Source of the DNA: JASJAR01 sp038530285
GTDB lineage: Bacteria > Pseudomonadota > Alphaproteobacteria > Rhodobacterales > Rhodobacteraceae
DNA length: 64,000 nucleotides
Assembly (NCBI GenBank): GCA_038530285.1
Contig: JBCBCY010000004.1
Span: 62,001-126,000 of the forward strand
Direction: 5' to 3'
Below, one piece after another: positions 9,123 to 18,371 of the stretch. The notes under the pieces are model-generated. The model searched no databases, was not told the origin of the DNA, and worked only from the letters and a program-made list of their open reading frames with translations. Position 1 is the first letter of the stretch. Every line of letters starts with the position of its first letter. The position numbers and the translations under genes were made by a program.

Positions 9123-10167
9123 GTGGATCGCGGTCCTTTGGCTGGCCCTTGCCGGCCCTGCCCTGTCGCAGGGGTTTGCCGGTATGGGCCAGGATGCCGA
9201 TGGCTTTGCGATGCCCCGGCCTGAGCCGCGGTTTGTGTTCCCCCAAGACCACGGATCGCACCCCGATTTTCGCATCGAATGGTGGTACCTGACCGCCAAT
9301 CTCAAAGGCGAAGACGGGCGCGACTACGGCGTCCAATGGACCCTGTTTCGCAATGCGCTGGCGCCGGGTGACGCCAACGGCTGGGCCACACCGCAAATCT
9401 GGATGGGCCACGCGGGTCTGACGACGCAAGACAGGCACTTTTCTGCCGAACGGTTTGCACGCGGCGGGATCGGCACCGCCGGCGTCGCCGCGGACCCCTT
9501 CGAAGCGTTCATCGGCGATTGGACCATGGCCGGCCCGGATCTGAGCAACATCGTCTTGACCGCGCGCGGCGCCGAATTTGCATATGCGCTTCGCGCCCGC
9601 GCCACCGGCCCGTTCGTGCGCCAGGGGGACAATGGCTATTCCGTAAAATCCCCCGAAGGTCAGGCCAGTTACTACTATTCGCAACCCTTCTACGAAGTCT
9701 CGGGCGAGATCACCCTGCCTGACGGGCCAATCACCGTGACAGGTACAGCTTGGCTTGACCGCGAATGGTCATCCCAGCCCCTGGCAAGCGATCAGACCGG
9801 TTGGGATTGGTTCGCGCTGAACCTGCCCGGTGGCGAAAAGCTGATGGCCTTCCGCCTGCGCCACGAAGACCGCCCCGATTTCCATTCCGGCACATGGATC
9901 GCGGCCGACGGCACGCCAAACCCGTTTGACCCCGACGATCTTGTCGCGACCCCGCTGGAATGGTCCGACACCGAAGGCGGGTCGGTGCCGACGACATGGC
10001 GCCTCGAAATCCCCGGGCGCGGGCTTGATATCGTGATCACGGCGATCAACACGCAATCATGGATGCGCACCGCGGTCGCTTACTGGGAAGGCCCGGTGCG
10101 GTTTGAAGGCACCCACGCAGGCGTCGGGTATTTGGAGATGACGGGCTATGAAACCGCCAACCCTTGA
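9112..10167 (+). CDS. Secreted lipocalin-like AttH/CrtC-family protein
   Basis: Exported protein of 351 residues related to the AttH/carotenoid 1,2-hydratase (CrtC) family, which has two lipocalin-like beta barrels. Signs are the FRIEWWYLTANL segment near residue 55 and DREWSSQPL near 215. A Sec signal ends near ALSQ (residue 20). In other bacteria this family is found beside the same kind of ATPase and FtsX permease, as in the Agrobacterium att genes, so the three proteins probably work together. There are no carotenoid genes nearby, so a hydratase role is not supported. The start overlaps the permease gene. Confidence 0.82.
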   Translation: MNARWIAVLWLALAGPALSQGFAGMGQDADGFAMPRPEPRFVFPQDHGSHPDFRIEWWYLTANLKGEDGRDYGVQWTLFRNALAPGDANGWATPQIWMGHAGLTTQDRHFSAERFARGGIGTAGVAADPFEAFIGDWTMAGPDLSNIVLTARGAEFAYALRARATGPFVRQGDNGYSVKSPEGQASYYYSQPFYEVSGEITLPDGPITVTGTAWLDREWSSQPLASDQTGWDWFALNLPGGEKLMAFRLRHEDRPDFHSGTWIAADGTPNPFDPDDLVATPLEWSDTEGGSVPTTWRLEIPGRGLDIVITAINTQSWMRTAVAYWEGPVRFEGTHAGVGYLEMTGYETANP

Positions 10168-10681
10168 GGATACGTTGAACGATGTCTGGCAGCGCCTGGG
10201 CCGCGGCGTCGCCGATCGGCGCGCCCCGGCCCGCCATCCCGTGCTGGCCACCGCGGGCCCGGACGGGGGCGAGGCGCGCATGGTCGTTCTGCGCGGGGCA
10301 GACCGGGCGGCGGGCTGCCTTGAGATCCACACCGATGCCGCCTCTGCGAAGGTGGCGGAACTGAGAGCAAACCCCAAGGCGACTGTGCTGATCTGGGACC
10401 AAAAGGCGCGCCTGCAGATCCGGTTGCGGGTCGATGTCACGATCACGGTGGGCGACGGGCCGGCCTGGGCGCGCGTGCCCGACACCGCCCGCGGCGTCTA
10501 TGGCGGCAGCCCTCCACCGGGTGCGCCGATCGACACGCCAGGCGACCACGCCGCACACCCCACACCTGCGCGCTTTGCCGTTTTGACCTGCACGATCCGC
10601 GAGATTGAAACCCTCACCCTGGACGACCCGCACCGTCGCGCACGCTTTCGTGACAACACCGCGGGCTGGATCGCCCCCTGA
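10148..10681 (+). CDS. Pyridoxamine 5'-phosphate oxidase-like flavin-binding protein
   Basis: Soluble 177-residue protein of the FMN-binding split-barrel superfamily. The segment RMVVLRGADRAAGCLEIHTDAAS, followed by KVAELRANPKATVLIWD, is the pattern of PNPOx-like proteins. It overlaps the AttH-like gene by 20 bases and is the last gene of this operon. Whether it oxidises a pyridoxal compound or another substrate cannot be told. It lacks the longer C-terminal part of true PdxH, so a general flavin or haem-binding role is as likely. Confidence 0.8.
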   Translation: MKPPTLEDTLNDVWQRLGRGVADRRAPARHPVLATAGPDGGEARMVVLRGADRAAGCLEIHTDAASAKVAELRANPKATVLIWDQKARLQIRLRVDVTITVGDGPAWARVPDTARGVYGGSPPPGAPIDTPGDHAAHPTPARFAVLTCTIREIETLTLDDPHRRARFRDNTAGWIAP

Positions 10682-10733
10682 CAGCGCGCAGGGCCCCTTC
10701 CATGGCGGGGCCAAACCGCGTTAACACGTCTCC

Positions 10734-12854
10734 ATGACGCCCTGGCCCCTGACCCAAGAGCTTGTTTTGATCGGCGGTGGCCACACCCATGCGCTGGTCC
10801 TGAAACACTTCGGGATGCGGCCACTGCCCGGCGTGTCGATCACGGTGATCAATCCCGGACCCACCGCGCCCTATACCGGCATGTTGCCGGGTCATATTGC
10901 CGGCCACTACACCCGCGCCGAACTGGATATCGATCTTTACCGGCTGGCGCGCTTTGCCGGGGCGCGACTTTTGACGACACTGGCCTTTAACATCGATCTG
11001 GACGAAAAGCGCGTTCGCACCGGGTCGGGTCGCGATGTGTCCTATGACGTGGCTTCGGTCGATGTCGGTGTCACCTCGATGCTGTCTGACACACCCGGCT
11101 TTGCCACCCATGGGATCGCGGCCAAACCGCTGGGACCGCTGGCCCAGCGCTGGCGCGCCTTTCTGGCGGATAGGGGGGGCGATGATGTGGTGGTGATCGG
11201 CGGCGGCGTGGCCGGGGTCGAACTTGCCTTGGCGATGGCGCACCGTTTGCGACAAGACCGCCCCGGCGCCCGGGTCACGCTTGTGGAACGCGGCCGGGCG
11301 CTGACCGCACTGCCCAAAGCCAGTGCCGACAAGCTGCGCGAACAGCTTATGTCCCACGACATCACCCTGCGCGAAAACACCAAGGTCCTGCGCTTGTCGG
11401 ATAAGGCCGTTCATCTGACCGAAAGCGAAGTCTTGGCGTCGGATTTCACCGTATCGGCCGCCGGTGCGCGCCCCCATCCCTGGCTGGCGGGCACCGGCTT
11501 GGCGCTTGAGGGCGGCTACATCCGGGTGGATGCCCGATTGCAAACCTCTGACCGGGCGGTGTTTGCGGCGGGCGATTGTGCCCATCTGGCCCATGCGCCG
11601 CGCCCCAAGGCGGGGGTGTTTGCCGTGCGCGCGGCCCCGGTGCTGGCGGCCAACCTCAAAGCGGCCCTTGCAGGTGGGCCCATGCGCCGGTTTGGTCCAC
11701 AGCGCGACTATCTGAAACTCGTCTCGCTTGGGGCCAGGGAGGCGCTTGGCGAAAAGGCCGGGGTCGCCTTGTCAGGCCCCTGGGTCTGGCGCGTGAAGGA
11801 CCGGATCGACCGGGCCTTTATGGCCAAGCTGAACGACCTGACCCCCATGGGCGGCCCCGCCGTGCCGAAACGCGCCGCAAAGGGCGTGCGCGAAGAACTG
11901 GAAGGCCGCCCGGTGTTGTGCGGCGGATGTGGCGCAAAGGTTGGCGCAGGCCCCCTTGGCGATATCCTGGGCCCCGGCGATGATGCCGCCATTGAACGGT
12001 TCGGCGATCCGCCCCGGGTGATCACCACCGATACGATCAACGCGTTCACCGGTGATCCGTTCCTCGTGGCGCGGATCGCGGCACTTCATGCAATGGGAGA
12101 TGTCTGGGCAATGGGCGCCCGCCCGGTCAACGCGCTGGCCCAGGTGACCCTGCCCCGGATGTCGGCCGCCCTTCAGCGGCGATGGCTCAAGGATGTGACC
12201 ATTGGCGCCCGCGTTGCCTTCGACGTCGACAACGTGGACCTGATCGGCGGGCACACCACCCAAGGGGCCGCATTGCAGATCGGCTTCACGGTCACGGGTG
12301 TCCTCGACGGTTCAGCCATCACGCACGCAGGTGCGCGGTCGGGTGACGCGTTGATCCTGACCCGACCGCTTGGCAGTGGCACGCTTCTGGCCGCAGACAT
12401 GGCGCTTCAGGCCAGGGGCGAGGATCTTTCAAAGCTGTTTGCCGTGTTGACCCAACCCAGCGCCGACGCCGCTCAGGTCCTGCGCAAAGCCCATGCGATG
12501 ACCGATGTGACAGGCTTTGGTCTGGCCGGGCATCTGATGACGATCCTGAAAGCCTCTGGCCTTGGGGCCGAGCTTTCGCTGGACGCGCTGCCCCTGTTTG
12601 ACGGTGTTGCCGCCCTCCTCGATCAGGGCGTTCGCTCGACCCTGTGGTCGGCCAACCAGGACGCGGCCCCGGTTCAGCCTTCGCCCGACCCGCGCGCGGC
12701 CATTTTACATGATCCGCAAACCGCCGGTGGGTTGTTGGCCGCCGTCGCACCCGACACCGCCCGGAACTGTCTGCAAAGCCTGATTGACCTCGGCCATGGG
12801 GCCGCGATCATCGGGCATCTGACAGATGGCCCTGCCACGATCAAATTGCTCTGA
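10734..12854 (+). CDS. selD: Selenide, water dikinase fused to an NADH-dehydrogenase-like flavoprotein
   Basis: Bifunctional protein of 706 residues. Residues 1 to about 380 form a pyridine-nucleotide disulphide oxidoreductase (GGGHTH at 14-19, a second VVIGGGVAGVELA near 150, and an AAGDCA motif). From about 390 follows SelD, which makes selenophosphate from selenide and ATP; Cys399 and Lys402 (CGAK) match the catalytic Cys and Lys of SelD. The catalytic position is Cys (TGT), not selenocysteine. The flavoprotein part may deliver reduced selenium. The gene converges on selU with a 14-base overlap, which points to tRNA selenouridine as the use of the product. Confidence 0.93.
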   Translation: MTPWPLTQELVLIGGGHTHALVLKHFGMRPLPGVSITVINPGPTAPYTGMLPGHIAGHYTRAELDIDLYRLARFAGARLLTTLAFNIDLDEKRVRTGSGRDVSYDVASVDVGVTSMLSDTPGFATHGIAAKPLGPLAQRWRAFLADRGGDDVVVIGGGVAGVELALAMAHRLRQDRPGARVTLVERGRALTALPKASADKLREQLMSHDITLRENTKVLRLSDKAVHLTESEVLASDFTVSAAGARPHPWLAGTGLALEGGYIRVDARLQTSDRAVFAAGDCAHLAHAPRPKAGVFAVRAAPVLAANLKAALAGGPMRRFGPQRDYLKLVSLGAREALGEKAGVALSGPWVWRVKDRIDRAFMAKLNDLTPMGGPAVPKRAAKGVREELEGRPVLCGGCGAKVGAGPLGDILGPGDDAAIERFGDPPRVITTDTINAFTGDPFLVARIAALHAMGDVWAMGARPVNALAQVTLPRMSAALQRRWLKDVTIGARVAFDVDNVDLIGGHTTQGAALQIGFTVTGVLDGSAITHAGARSGDALILTRPLGSGTLLAADMALQARGEDLSKLFAVLTQPSADAAQVLRKAHAMTDVTGFGLAGHLMTILKASGLGAELSLDALPLFDGVAALLDQGVRSTLWSANQDAAPVQPSPDPRAAILHDPQTAGGLLAAVAPDTARNCLQSLIDLGHGAAIIGHLTDGPATIKLL

Positions 12855-13881
12855 CGGCGGCCGCGACCGCGCGCGCCACATCGTCAAGCCCGGCAGGGTC
12901 GAGGGTTCGGGCCTCAACAACATTCGTGATCAGCCCGGCGGCGCGCGCCCGCGATTTTGCATAGGCTGGATCGTAATGGTTGGCGATCAACCCGCGGGCG
13001 GCGTCTTCCAGCGCGCCGGATCGGATCTGGTCGGTCCAACGGGCCACCTGTTCGGCCCCGCGCAGGGAACGCAACGCATCAAGCCGGGACAACAAATCCT
13101 CACGCGCGCCGCCATAGGTCTGCGCAAGAAACGCCGCACGGACGCTTGGCGGTGCCTGGAGTTCCACACGCGGGGCGGCGCGCATCGCTGCAAAAAGTTC
13201 TGGTGGCAGGCTCACGCGTCCGATCTTTGACGATTCCGCTTCGATGACCACAGGCGCGGCGGGATCGAGTGCGGCCAGCGCACTGGCCAATTTGCTCTCA
13301 AACGCCTTCTGACTGGGCTGCGGGCCAACCGCCCCCAGAACAGACCCGCGATGACCGGCCAAGCCTTCCAGATCGATGACCTGCAGCCCATGGCCGGGCA
13401 AACGGGCCAAGACTTCCGTCTTGCCGGTGCCTGTGAACCCATCAAGCAAAATCACCCGGGCCGGCGGCGGCGTGCCATACAGGGACGCGACCACCAGCCG
13501 CCGGTAGGATTTGTACCCCCCCGCAATGGTCTGCGCACGCCAGCCAATGTCTTTCAGGATCGACGCGAACGAGCCCGACCGCTGCCCGCCCCGCCAGCAA
13601 TACACCAAGGGCTGCCACGCCCCGTCTTTGTCCGCCAATGGCCCTTCGATATGGGCGGCGGCGTTGCGCGCCACCAATGCCGCCCCGATCTTGCGGGCGC
13701 GAAACGGGCTGTCTTGTTTGTAGATCGTGCCGACCCGGGCGCGCTCTGCATCGTCGAGCACGGGCAGGTTCATCGCACCGGGTACATGGTCTTCGGCAAA
13801 CTCTGCCGGTGCACGCACATCAATCAGCGCGTCGAACCCGTGATCGAGAACATCCGTAAGTGAAGTGAAGGTCACAGGCAT
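12841..13881 (-). CDS. selU: tRNA 2-selenouridine synthase SelU/MnmH
   Basis: Enzyme of 346 residues that replaces sulfur by selenium in 2-thiouridine at the wobble position of some tRNAs, using selenophosphate. The N-terminal rhodanese domain carries the catalytic Cys95 in YCWRGGQRSGS; a P-loop GFTGTGKT lies at 148-155 and would bind the geranyl or nucleotide donor. The protein is of normal length. It converges on selD, the supplier of its substrate, and the two stop codons overlap. No selA or selB lies in the window, so the module may serve tRNA only. Confidence 0.93.
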   Translation of the reverse strand: MPVTFTSLTDVLDHGFDALIDVRAPAEFAEDHVPGAMNLPVLDDAERARVGTIYKQDSPFRARKIGAALVARNAAAHIEGPLADKDGAWQPLVYCWRGGQRSGSFASILKDIGWRAQTIAGGYKSYRRLVVASLYGTPPPARVILLDGFTGTGKTEVLARLPGHGLQVIDLEGLAGHRGSVLGAVGPQPSQKAFESKLASALAALDPAAPVVIEAESSKIGRVSLPPELFAAMRAAPRVELQAPPSVRAAFLAQTYGGAREDLLSRLDALRSLRGAEQVARWTDQIRSGALEDAARGLIANHYDPAYAKSRARAAGLITNVVEARTLDPAGLDDVARAVAAAVRAI

Positions 13882-14017
13882 CGCCCTGTTCTACAGGCAT
13901 GCGTAACCTGTCGTAAACCATTCCAAATTTGCAACGCTGCATTGCAGCAATAGCCATTCTCATCCGCTGTGGTGTGGCTATGTGTGCGGTAACGGTTTTT
14001 CTGGAATGGAGGCCCTT

Positions 14018-14224
14018 ATGGCCAATCAAACATCTTCAAACGCATCTGCCGCAGGCATCCTGGGCATGTTCGGCCGCGTCGGCACTGACCTTGCAGCCTA
14101 CCGGGCCCGCCGGGCACGTTACAATCAGGTGTTCAACGAACTCCACAGCCTGTCCGACCGCGATCTCAACGACTTGAACATCGCGCGCGGCGACATTGCA
14201 CGGATCGCCAGCGACGCTAGCTAG
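14018..14224 (+). CDS. DUF1127 small protein
   Basis: Small basic protein of 68 residues with a C-terminal DUF1127 motif (LSDRDLNDLNIARGDIARIA), a helical arginine-rich module seen in many alphaproteobacteria and linked in some to RNA binding, phosphate or stress responses. The ATG at 14018 is chosen because a GGAGG site ends five bases before it. About 70 bases upstream an inverted repeat GCTGC-ATT-GCAGC lies at 13936-13948 and may be an operator. A strong terminator follows at once, so the gene is monocistronic. Confidence 0.85.
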   Translation: MANQTSSNASAAGILGMFGRVGTDLAAYRARRARYNQVFNELHSLSDRDLNDLNIARGDIARIASDAS

Positions 14225-14247
14225 CCTTCCAAATCAGACAGAAAAAT

Positions 14248-14276
14248 AAGGCGGCGCCCCAGGCACCGCCTTTTTT
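14248..14276. terminator. Terminator between convergent small genes
   Basis: AAGGCGG pairs with CCGCCTT, extended inward by GCC/GGC after one mismatch, and T-runs follow on both strands. It lies between the DUF1127 gene and the convergent gene ending at 14299, and can serve both. Confidence 0.85.
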
Positions 14277-14298
14277 CATGTTCAATGTCTGCTTAGAC

Positions 14299-14535
14299 TT
14301 ACGCGGCCATCGGAACAGCGTCTGCGCGGTCGAAGAAGCCTTCCAGCCATTCGATGCAGCGGGTCTTCTCGCCGGTTTCTTCCATCGAGATCAGGTCAGC
14401 CTCAAGCGCGTCAAACTCAACGTCACTCATGCGCGAAAGAAGATCGCGAAACTTTGCTGTCTCCGGATCGGCCCATTCGGTGGCCGAAAGAAGAACGTGG
14501 AACTCGGTCGGTGCTTTTTTAAGATCGTTCAGCAT
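14299..14535 (-). CDS. Hypothetical small acidic protein, 78 aa
   Basis: Soluble acidic helical protein without a signal or membrane segment. The middle part (DLLSRMSDVEFDALEADLISMEE) looks like an amphipathic helix. I do not recognise a family. A GAGG ribosome site lies about eight bases before the ATG. It converges on the DUF1127 gene and shares its terminator; no function can be assigned. Confidence 0.65.
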   Translation of the reverse strand: MLNDLKKAPTEFHVLLSATEWADPETAKFRDLLSRMSDVEFDALEADLISMEETGEKTRCIEWLEGFFDRADAVPMAA

Positions 14536-14990
14536 GGGGGTGCCTCACTGGTTAATACGTTACTGGGTATATGGGTAGGTGACCCATCAGGCCCGTTTGG
14601 GGCGTGTACGAGGTAACTTTCAGACAAATTGTATGGGTTCGTCAAACTTCCGACGCGAAGCTGGCCTGACGTGGAAACAATACCGCCTATGCGGAATTAT
14701 TAGATAACAAACGCCGGAACGACCGGGCCGTCTTTGACGTGGCGACCTGCTGCAACGCGCAGATTCTCTGGTCCGGCACCCCTGCTCGGCCAGTGTTGTT
14801 TACGGACGACTCGCATTTGCGTCTGTGAACAAGGTCTCATTATCCTTAATTTGTGCATCAAACCGGCACAGGTACGCAGAAACGGAAACGGATTGTTTCC
14901 AATTCTTGCCCCAATTGGATCATAAAGTGACCTCAAAGCCTAAGTATCCGTTTCCATGGCAGTCGTCGAAATTCGCTGAGAACAGCGGAG
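14536..14990. other. Intergenic promoter region upstream of the Ser/Thr kinase
   Basis: No credible gene seen. The stretch is AT-richer than its neighbours. A perfect inverted repeat GGAAAC-N5-GTTTCC lies at 14884-14900, about 90 bases before the kinase start, and a direct repeat GTTAA-TAC-GTTAC is near 14550 just upstream of the minus-strand small gene. These are candidate operator sites for the divergent genes; no clear -35/-10 pair stands out. Confidence 0.4.
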
Positions 14991-17900
14991 ATGACGTCCG
15001 GTGGGAGACGAGCGTTGCAAAGCAACGAGGCAAAAAAACTATCCCAGACTCCGGCTTCCGGGGGGTCACGCGCAAAAAGAGAAGGCGCGCTTGATGACCT
15101 TCCTGCGGGCACCGAGCTTATGCGCGGTCAGTACACGATCGAAAGCTACCTGAACTCAGGCGGGTTCGGCATTACCTATTGCGCGTCCGACAGCCTGGGC
15201 CGCACGGTTGTCATCAAAGAGTGCTTTCCAACGATCATGTGCCAACGCGAAGGCACCAAGATCGCGCCACGCAAGATCGAATATGCCGTCGAGCTGTCCA
15301 AGCTGATTGAGCAATTTGTCAGCGAAGCGCACGCGCTTGCCGCGATGAAGCACAAGAACATTCTGCACGTCCATCAGGTGTTTGAAGAAAACGACACCGC
15401 TTATATGGCCATCGACTTCATCGACGGGCCAGATTTGATGGACGTCATCCAGACCGAGCCCGACCGGTTGTCGCCAGAAGAAATTCTGCGCCTGACCCGG
15501 CGTACCCTGGGTGCCATCAAGTACATCCACGACAAGGGGATGCTGCACCGTGATATCTCGCCGGACAATATTCTGATCGACGAACAAGGCGAACCCGTGC
15601 TGATCGACTTTGGCGCGGCTTTGCGGTCAAACACGGTCCCGAACCGGGTATTTTCGAAGGTGAAGTTCGTCAAAGATGGCTACAGCCCTCAGGAATTCTA
15701 CATCGAAGGCAGCGACCAGGGCACTTACAGCGACATTTATGGCTTCGCCGCGACGATATATCATGCCATCAGCGGGGCGCCTCCGGTTGACGGCCAGCAA
15801 CGTCTATCGGCCGTCGCACAAGGCCATGACGATCCTTACGTGCCGCTTACAGGAACTTCGGACGACTATCCGGGTGGCTTTCTTGAAGCGATCGATACCG
15901 CGTTGTCGATCATGCCGGGCGATCGCTTGCAAACCGCTGACGAATGGCTGGACCTGATCCCCGCGCGCCCGACACGGATTGTCTCAAAACGCGCGCCGGC
16001 CCCCAAGCGGCGCACCCGGCCGACGGTGACCAATTCACAGCAGACCAAGACCCGGCTTCTGCCCGACAGCCTGGCCCCGCTTGAGATCGTAGAAGACACC
16101 GACAGCGCCGAAACCGACTTTGACGCCGACAAAAAAGCGCCTGTGCCGCAGGACCTGCCTGACGACGAAGACATCGCCCCACTGGCGTTGTCGATGGATG
16201 CGGATGACGCAGACGAGACCGCGTTTGAGGAAGACCTTTACCTCGACGAAGAAGATGACACCCCGGTGGACCTGCGCGCATTGATGCCCGCGTCTGCGAT
16301 TGCCCAGCAGCAGCCGCATCCGGTCCAAACGCCCGCGGACGACACCGCGGACGATGAAATCGCAACAGACCCGGACCCCGATGCTCTGCCCGAAGACGAC
16401 ACCAACTTCGACGACATCGCACTTGGTCTTGAGTTGGAATCAGAACCCGAGGCCGAGGTCGACGCCGCGTTTGACCCCGCCGATGGCGCTGATGATGCAG
16501 CCCATGACCAACCCGTTGAAACGGACACGTCCGCGGACACAGACGAAGACGATCCCCTCGACCCGCTCGAAACCGCGATCGCCGAAACGACCGAAGGGTC
16601 GGATGGTGCGCTCGAAAAACGCATTTCGCGGATCGTCACACAGGCGATCGAGCAGGACGACACACCTGAACACACAGACAACGCGCCGGCCCCCGAACCG
16701 GCCGATGACACCGGGCTGATCCTCCTTGAGCCTGAAGACGATGACAAGGTCGCCGTCTTGCGCCCGGTCGCGGGCTCGGGCCAGGGCAAACTTGTCATCG
16801 GTGGCGCTGCTGCGGCCCTTGTCTTGATTGCAGGTGTCGGCGCCGCGATGCTTTTGCGCGGCCCTGGTGACGCGGCTGAGACCACAGCGTCCGCCGCAGG
16901 CCAATCTGACGCGGCCGCCCCGCCAAGCGCCCCCGCACTTGCCGCCGCCCCTGCCCCGGACGAAGCCCCGGGCGAGCCGGAAATCGCACCTTCGTTGGCC
17001 GCGGGCGCCGCATCCAGCGCGCCTGCACCTGCGTCTGTACCCGCGGCCGACCCCGTGGCCGCCCCTGTGGCCAATGACACACCGCCCCTGGCATTCTCGA
17101 TCGCGAACGTCCCCGCAGAATTGCGCGCCACAATCGACACCGCGCAACCGGGGGTCCTGCCAAATATCCAGACGCCACCTGTGGTGCCGGGGTCATCGAC
17201 CCTGCCCGTTGCATCAACAGGCGAACTGGCCTTTGCGCCAAACCAGTCGGCAGAACCGCCGGCGACCTTCGCCATCGGGCCAACCGAAGCCATTGGTCTT
17301 GATCTTGGCACGCTTGCCGCAGCACCGGTCCTTGCCACGGCTGGAACCGATAGTGAGTTGGCAAGCGCCGCCGCTGATCCGCTGGCAATCGTCGAAACAG
17401 ACGCCGAACCGCAGGCGGTGGCGGCCCTGACGCGGCCTGAAACGCAACTTGACGGTGTCGCAGGACCTCAATTCGCCTTTGACGTGCAGATCGCGGCTGA
17501 CGCGCTTCCCGTCGTGGCTGAGGCGGGTGAGGCCCCCAGGGCCGAACCGCTCGACACGCTGGAAAATGTGGTTGCCAGCGCGGGGTTGCGTCCGATTGTG
17601 GACGCAACCCCACCCGCACCTTTGCCCCGCACACCGGTCGCCGCGGTCCAGGTTCTTGGGGCACATTGGGACGTGGCAATGCCGTTTGCGTCCGAAGTCG
17701 AACAGGTGCGCAACGCGGATACTGCGCGCATCACGCAAGTGACCGATGCGCAAACAGCTCTGAAATCCGGAGCATGGGTCGTCGAAGGCACGGTGATCTT
17801 TTCGCTCAACGGCGCAAACCTCCGCCCTGGCCTGCCGCTGTCGGCCCATCTTCTCGACAATCTGGTGGTCGATCCTGACGGGTACACCCGCGCGTCGGTC

Positions 17901-18248
17901 CGTTACCGCGACGCAGCCACCGGGCGGTTCGACCTTGGGCTTCTGACCATCCCGGTGATCCGCGATATCAGCCTGGCCGATCAGACCCGCATTCGCTACC
18001 GCACCATCGACGGTGCCTGGGTCATGGAAGTGGCCAGCGTCGGGGTCCAGACCGACACGGGTTTCCAGACCGGCGACATCTTGTTGCGAGAAGAAATCAC
18101 CGGCATCGGCATCGCCAACGAAGAGGCCCTGCGCGCTGTCTACGACCGGCTGGTCGCGGACCAGATTGGCGACGCCCGCTTCGTGATCGATCGCGCCGGC
18201 CGTCAAACGACACTGCGCGTTCCACTTGTCCGGAATGCCAGACCATGA
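14991..18248 (+). CDS. Membrane-anchored Ser/Thr protein kinase with periplasmic PDZ-like end
   Basis: Protein of 1085 residues. The kinase domain spans about 45-320: Gly loop GGFGITY (57-63), Lys76 in VVIKE, HRD with Asp188, Asn193, and DFG at 206-208, so all catalytic residues are present. A long Asp/Glu-rich linker (about 370-590) leads to a single membrane helix at about 601-623, then an Ala/Pro-rich periplasmic spacer and a C-terminal region from about 910 that ends in a PDZ-like fold (FQTGDILL, FVIDRAG). The first start at 14991 is kept; an ATG at 15120 is possible but has no better ribosome site. It lies just upstream of two secreted LysM proteins that may be its partners. Confidence 0.9.
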   Translation: MTSGGRRALQSNEAKKLSQTPASGGSRAKREGALDDLPAGTELMRGQYTIESYLNSGGFGITYCASDSLGRTVVIKECFPTIMCQREGTKIAPRKIEYAVELSKLIEQFVSEAHALAAMKHKNILHVHQVFEENDTAYMAIDFIDGPDLMDVIQTEPDRLSPEEILRLTRRTLGAIKYIHDKGMLHRDISPDNILIDEQGEPVLIDFGAALRSNTVPNRVFSKVKFVKDGYSPQEFYIEGSDQGTYSDIYGFAATIYHAISGAPPVDGQQRLSAVAQGHDDPYVPLTGTSDDYPGGFLEAIDTALSIMPGDRLQTADEWLDLIPARPTRIVSKRAPAPKRRTRPTVTNSQQTKTRLLPDSLAPLEIVEDTDSAETDFDADKKAPVPQDLPDDEDIAPLALSMDADDADETAFEEDLYLDEEDDTPVDLRALMPASAIAQQQPHPVQTPADDTADDEIATDPDPDALPEDDTNFDDIALGLELESEPEAEVDAAFDPADGADDAAHDQPVETDTSADTDEDDPLDPLETAIAETTEGSDGALEKRISRIVTQAIEQDDTPEHTDNAPAPEPADDTGLILLEPEDDDKVAVLRPVAGSGQGKLVIGGAAAALVLIAGVGAAMLLRGPGDAAETTASAAGQSDAAAPPSAPALAAAPAPDEAPGEPEIAPSLAAGAASSAPAPASVPAADPVAAPVANDTPPLAFSIANVPAELRATIDTAQPGVLPNIQTPPVVPGSSTLPVASTGELAFAPNQSAEPPATFAIGPTEAIGLDLGTLAAAPVLATAGTDSELASAAADPLAIVETDAEPQAVAALTRPETQLDGVAGPQFAFDVQIAADALPVVAEAGEAPRAEPLDTLENVVASAGLRPIVDATPPAPLPRTPVAAVQVLGAHWDVAMPFASEVEQVRNADTARITQVTDAQTALKSGAWVVEGTVIFSLNGANLRPGLPLSAHLLDNLVVDPDGYTRASVRYRDAATGRFDLGLLTIPVIRDISLADQTRIRYRTIDGAWVMEVASVGVQTDTGFQTGDILLREEITGIGIANEEALRAVYDRLVADQIGDARFVIDRAGRQTTLRVPLVRNARP

Positions 18249-18371
18249 CGCACACCAGACCAGACACCCCGTCCGTCTGACCCAAACGGGCCCGACAACG
18301 GCAAACACCCAGTTTCCTTACCTCGTTCATTTGGTTTCTCGAAATCTCCCCAGAAAAGAGGGATACAACCG

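Noticed and set aside
11918..11932. Selenocysteine in SelD
   Set aside because: The catalytic codon is TGT (Cys) and there is no in-frame TGA in the region.
16238..17338. Ser/Gly/Ala-rich minus-strand open frame opposite the kinase linker
   Set aside because: It mirrors the low-complexity linker of the Ser/Thr kinase and has no ribosome site or family character.
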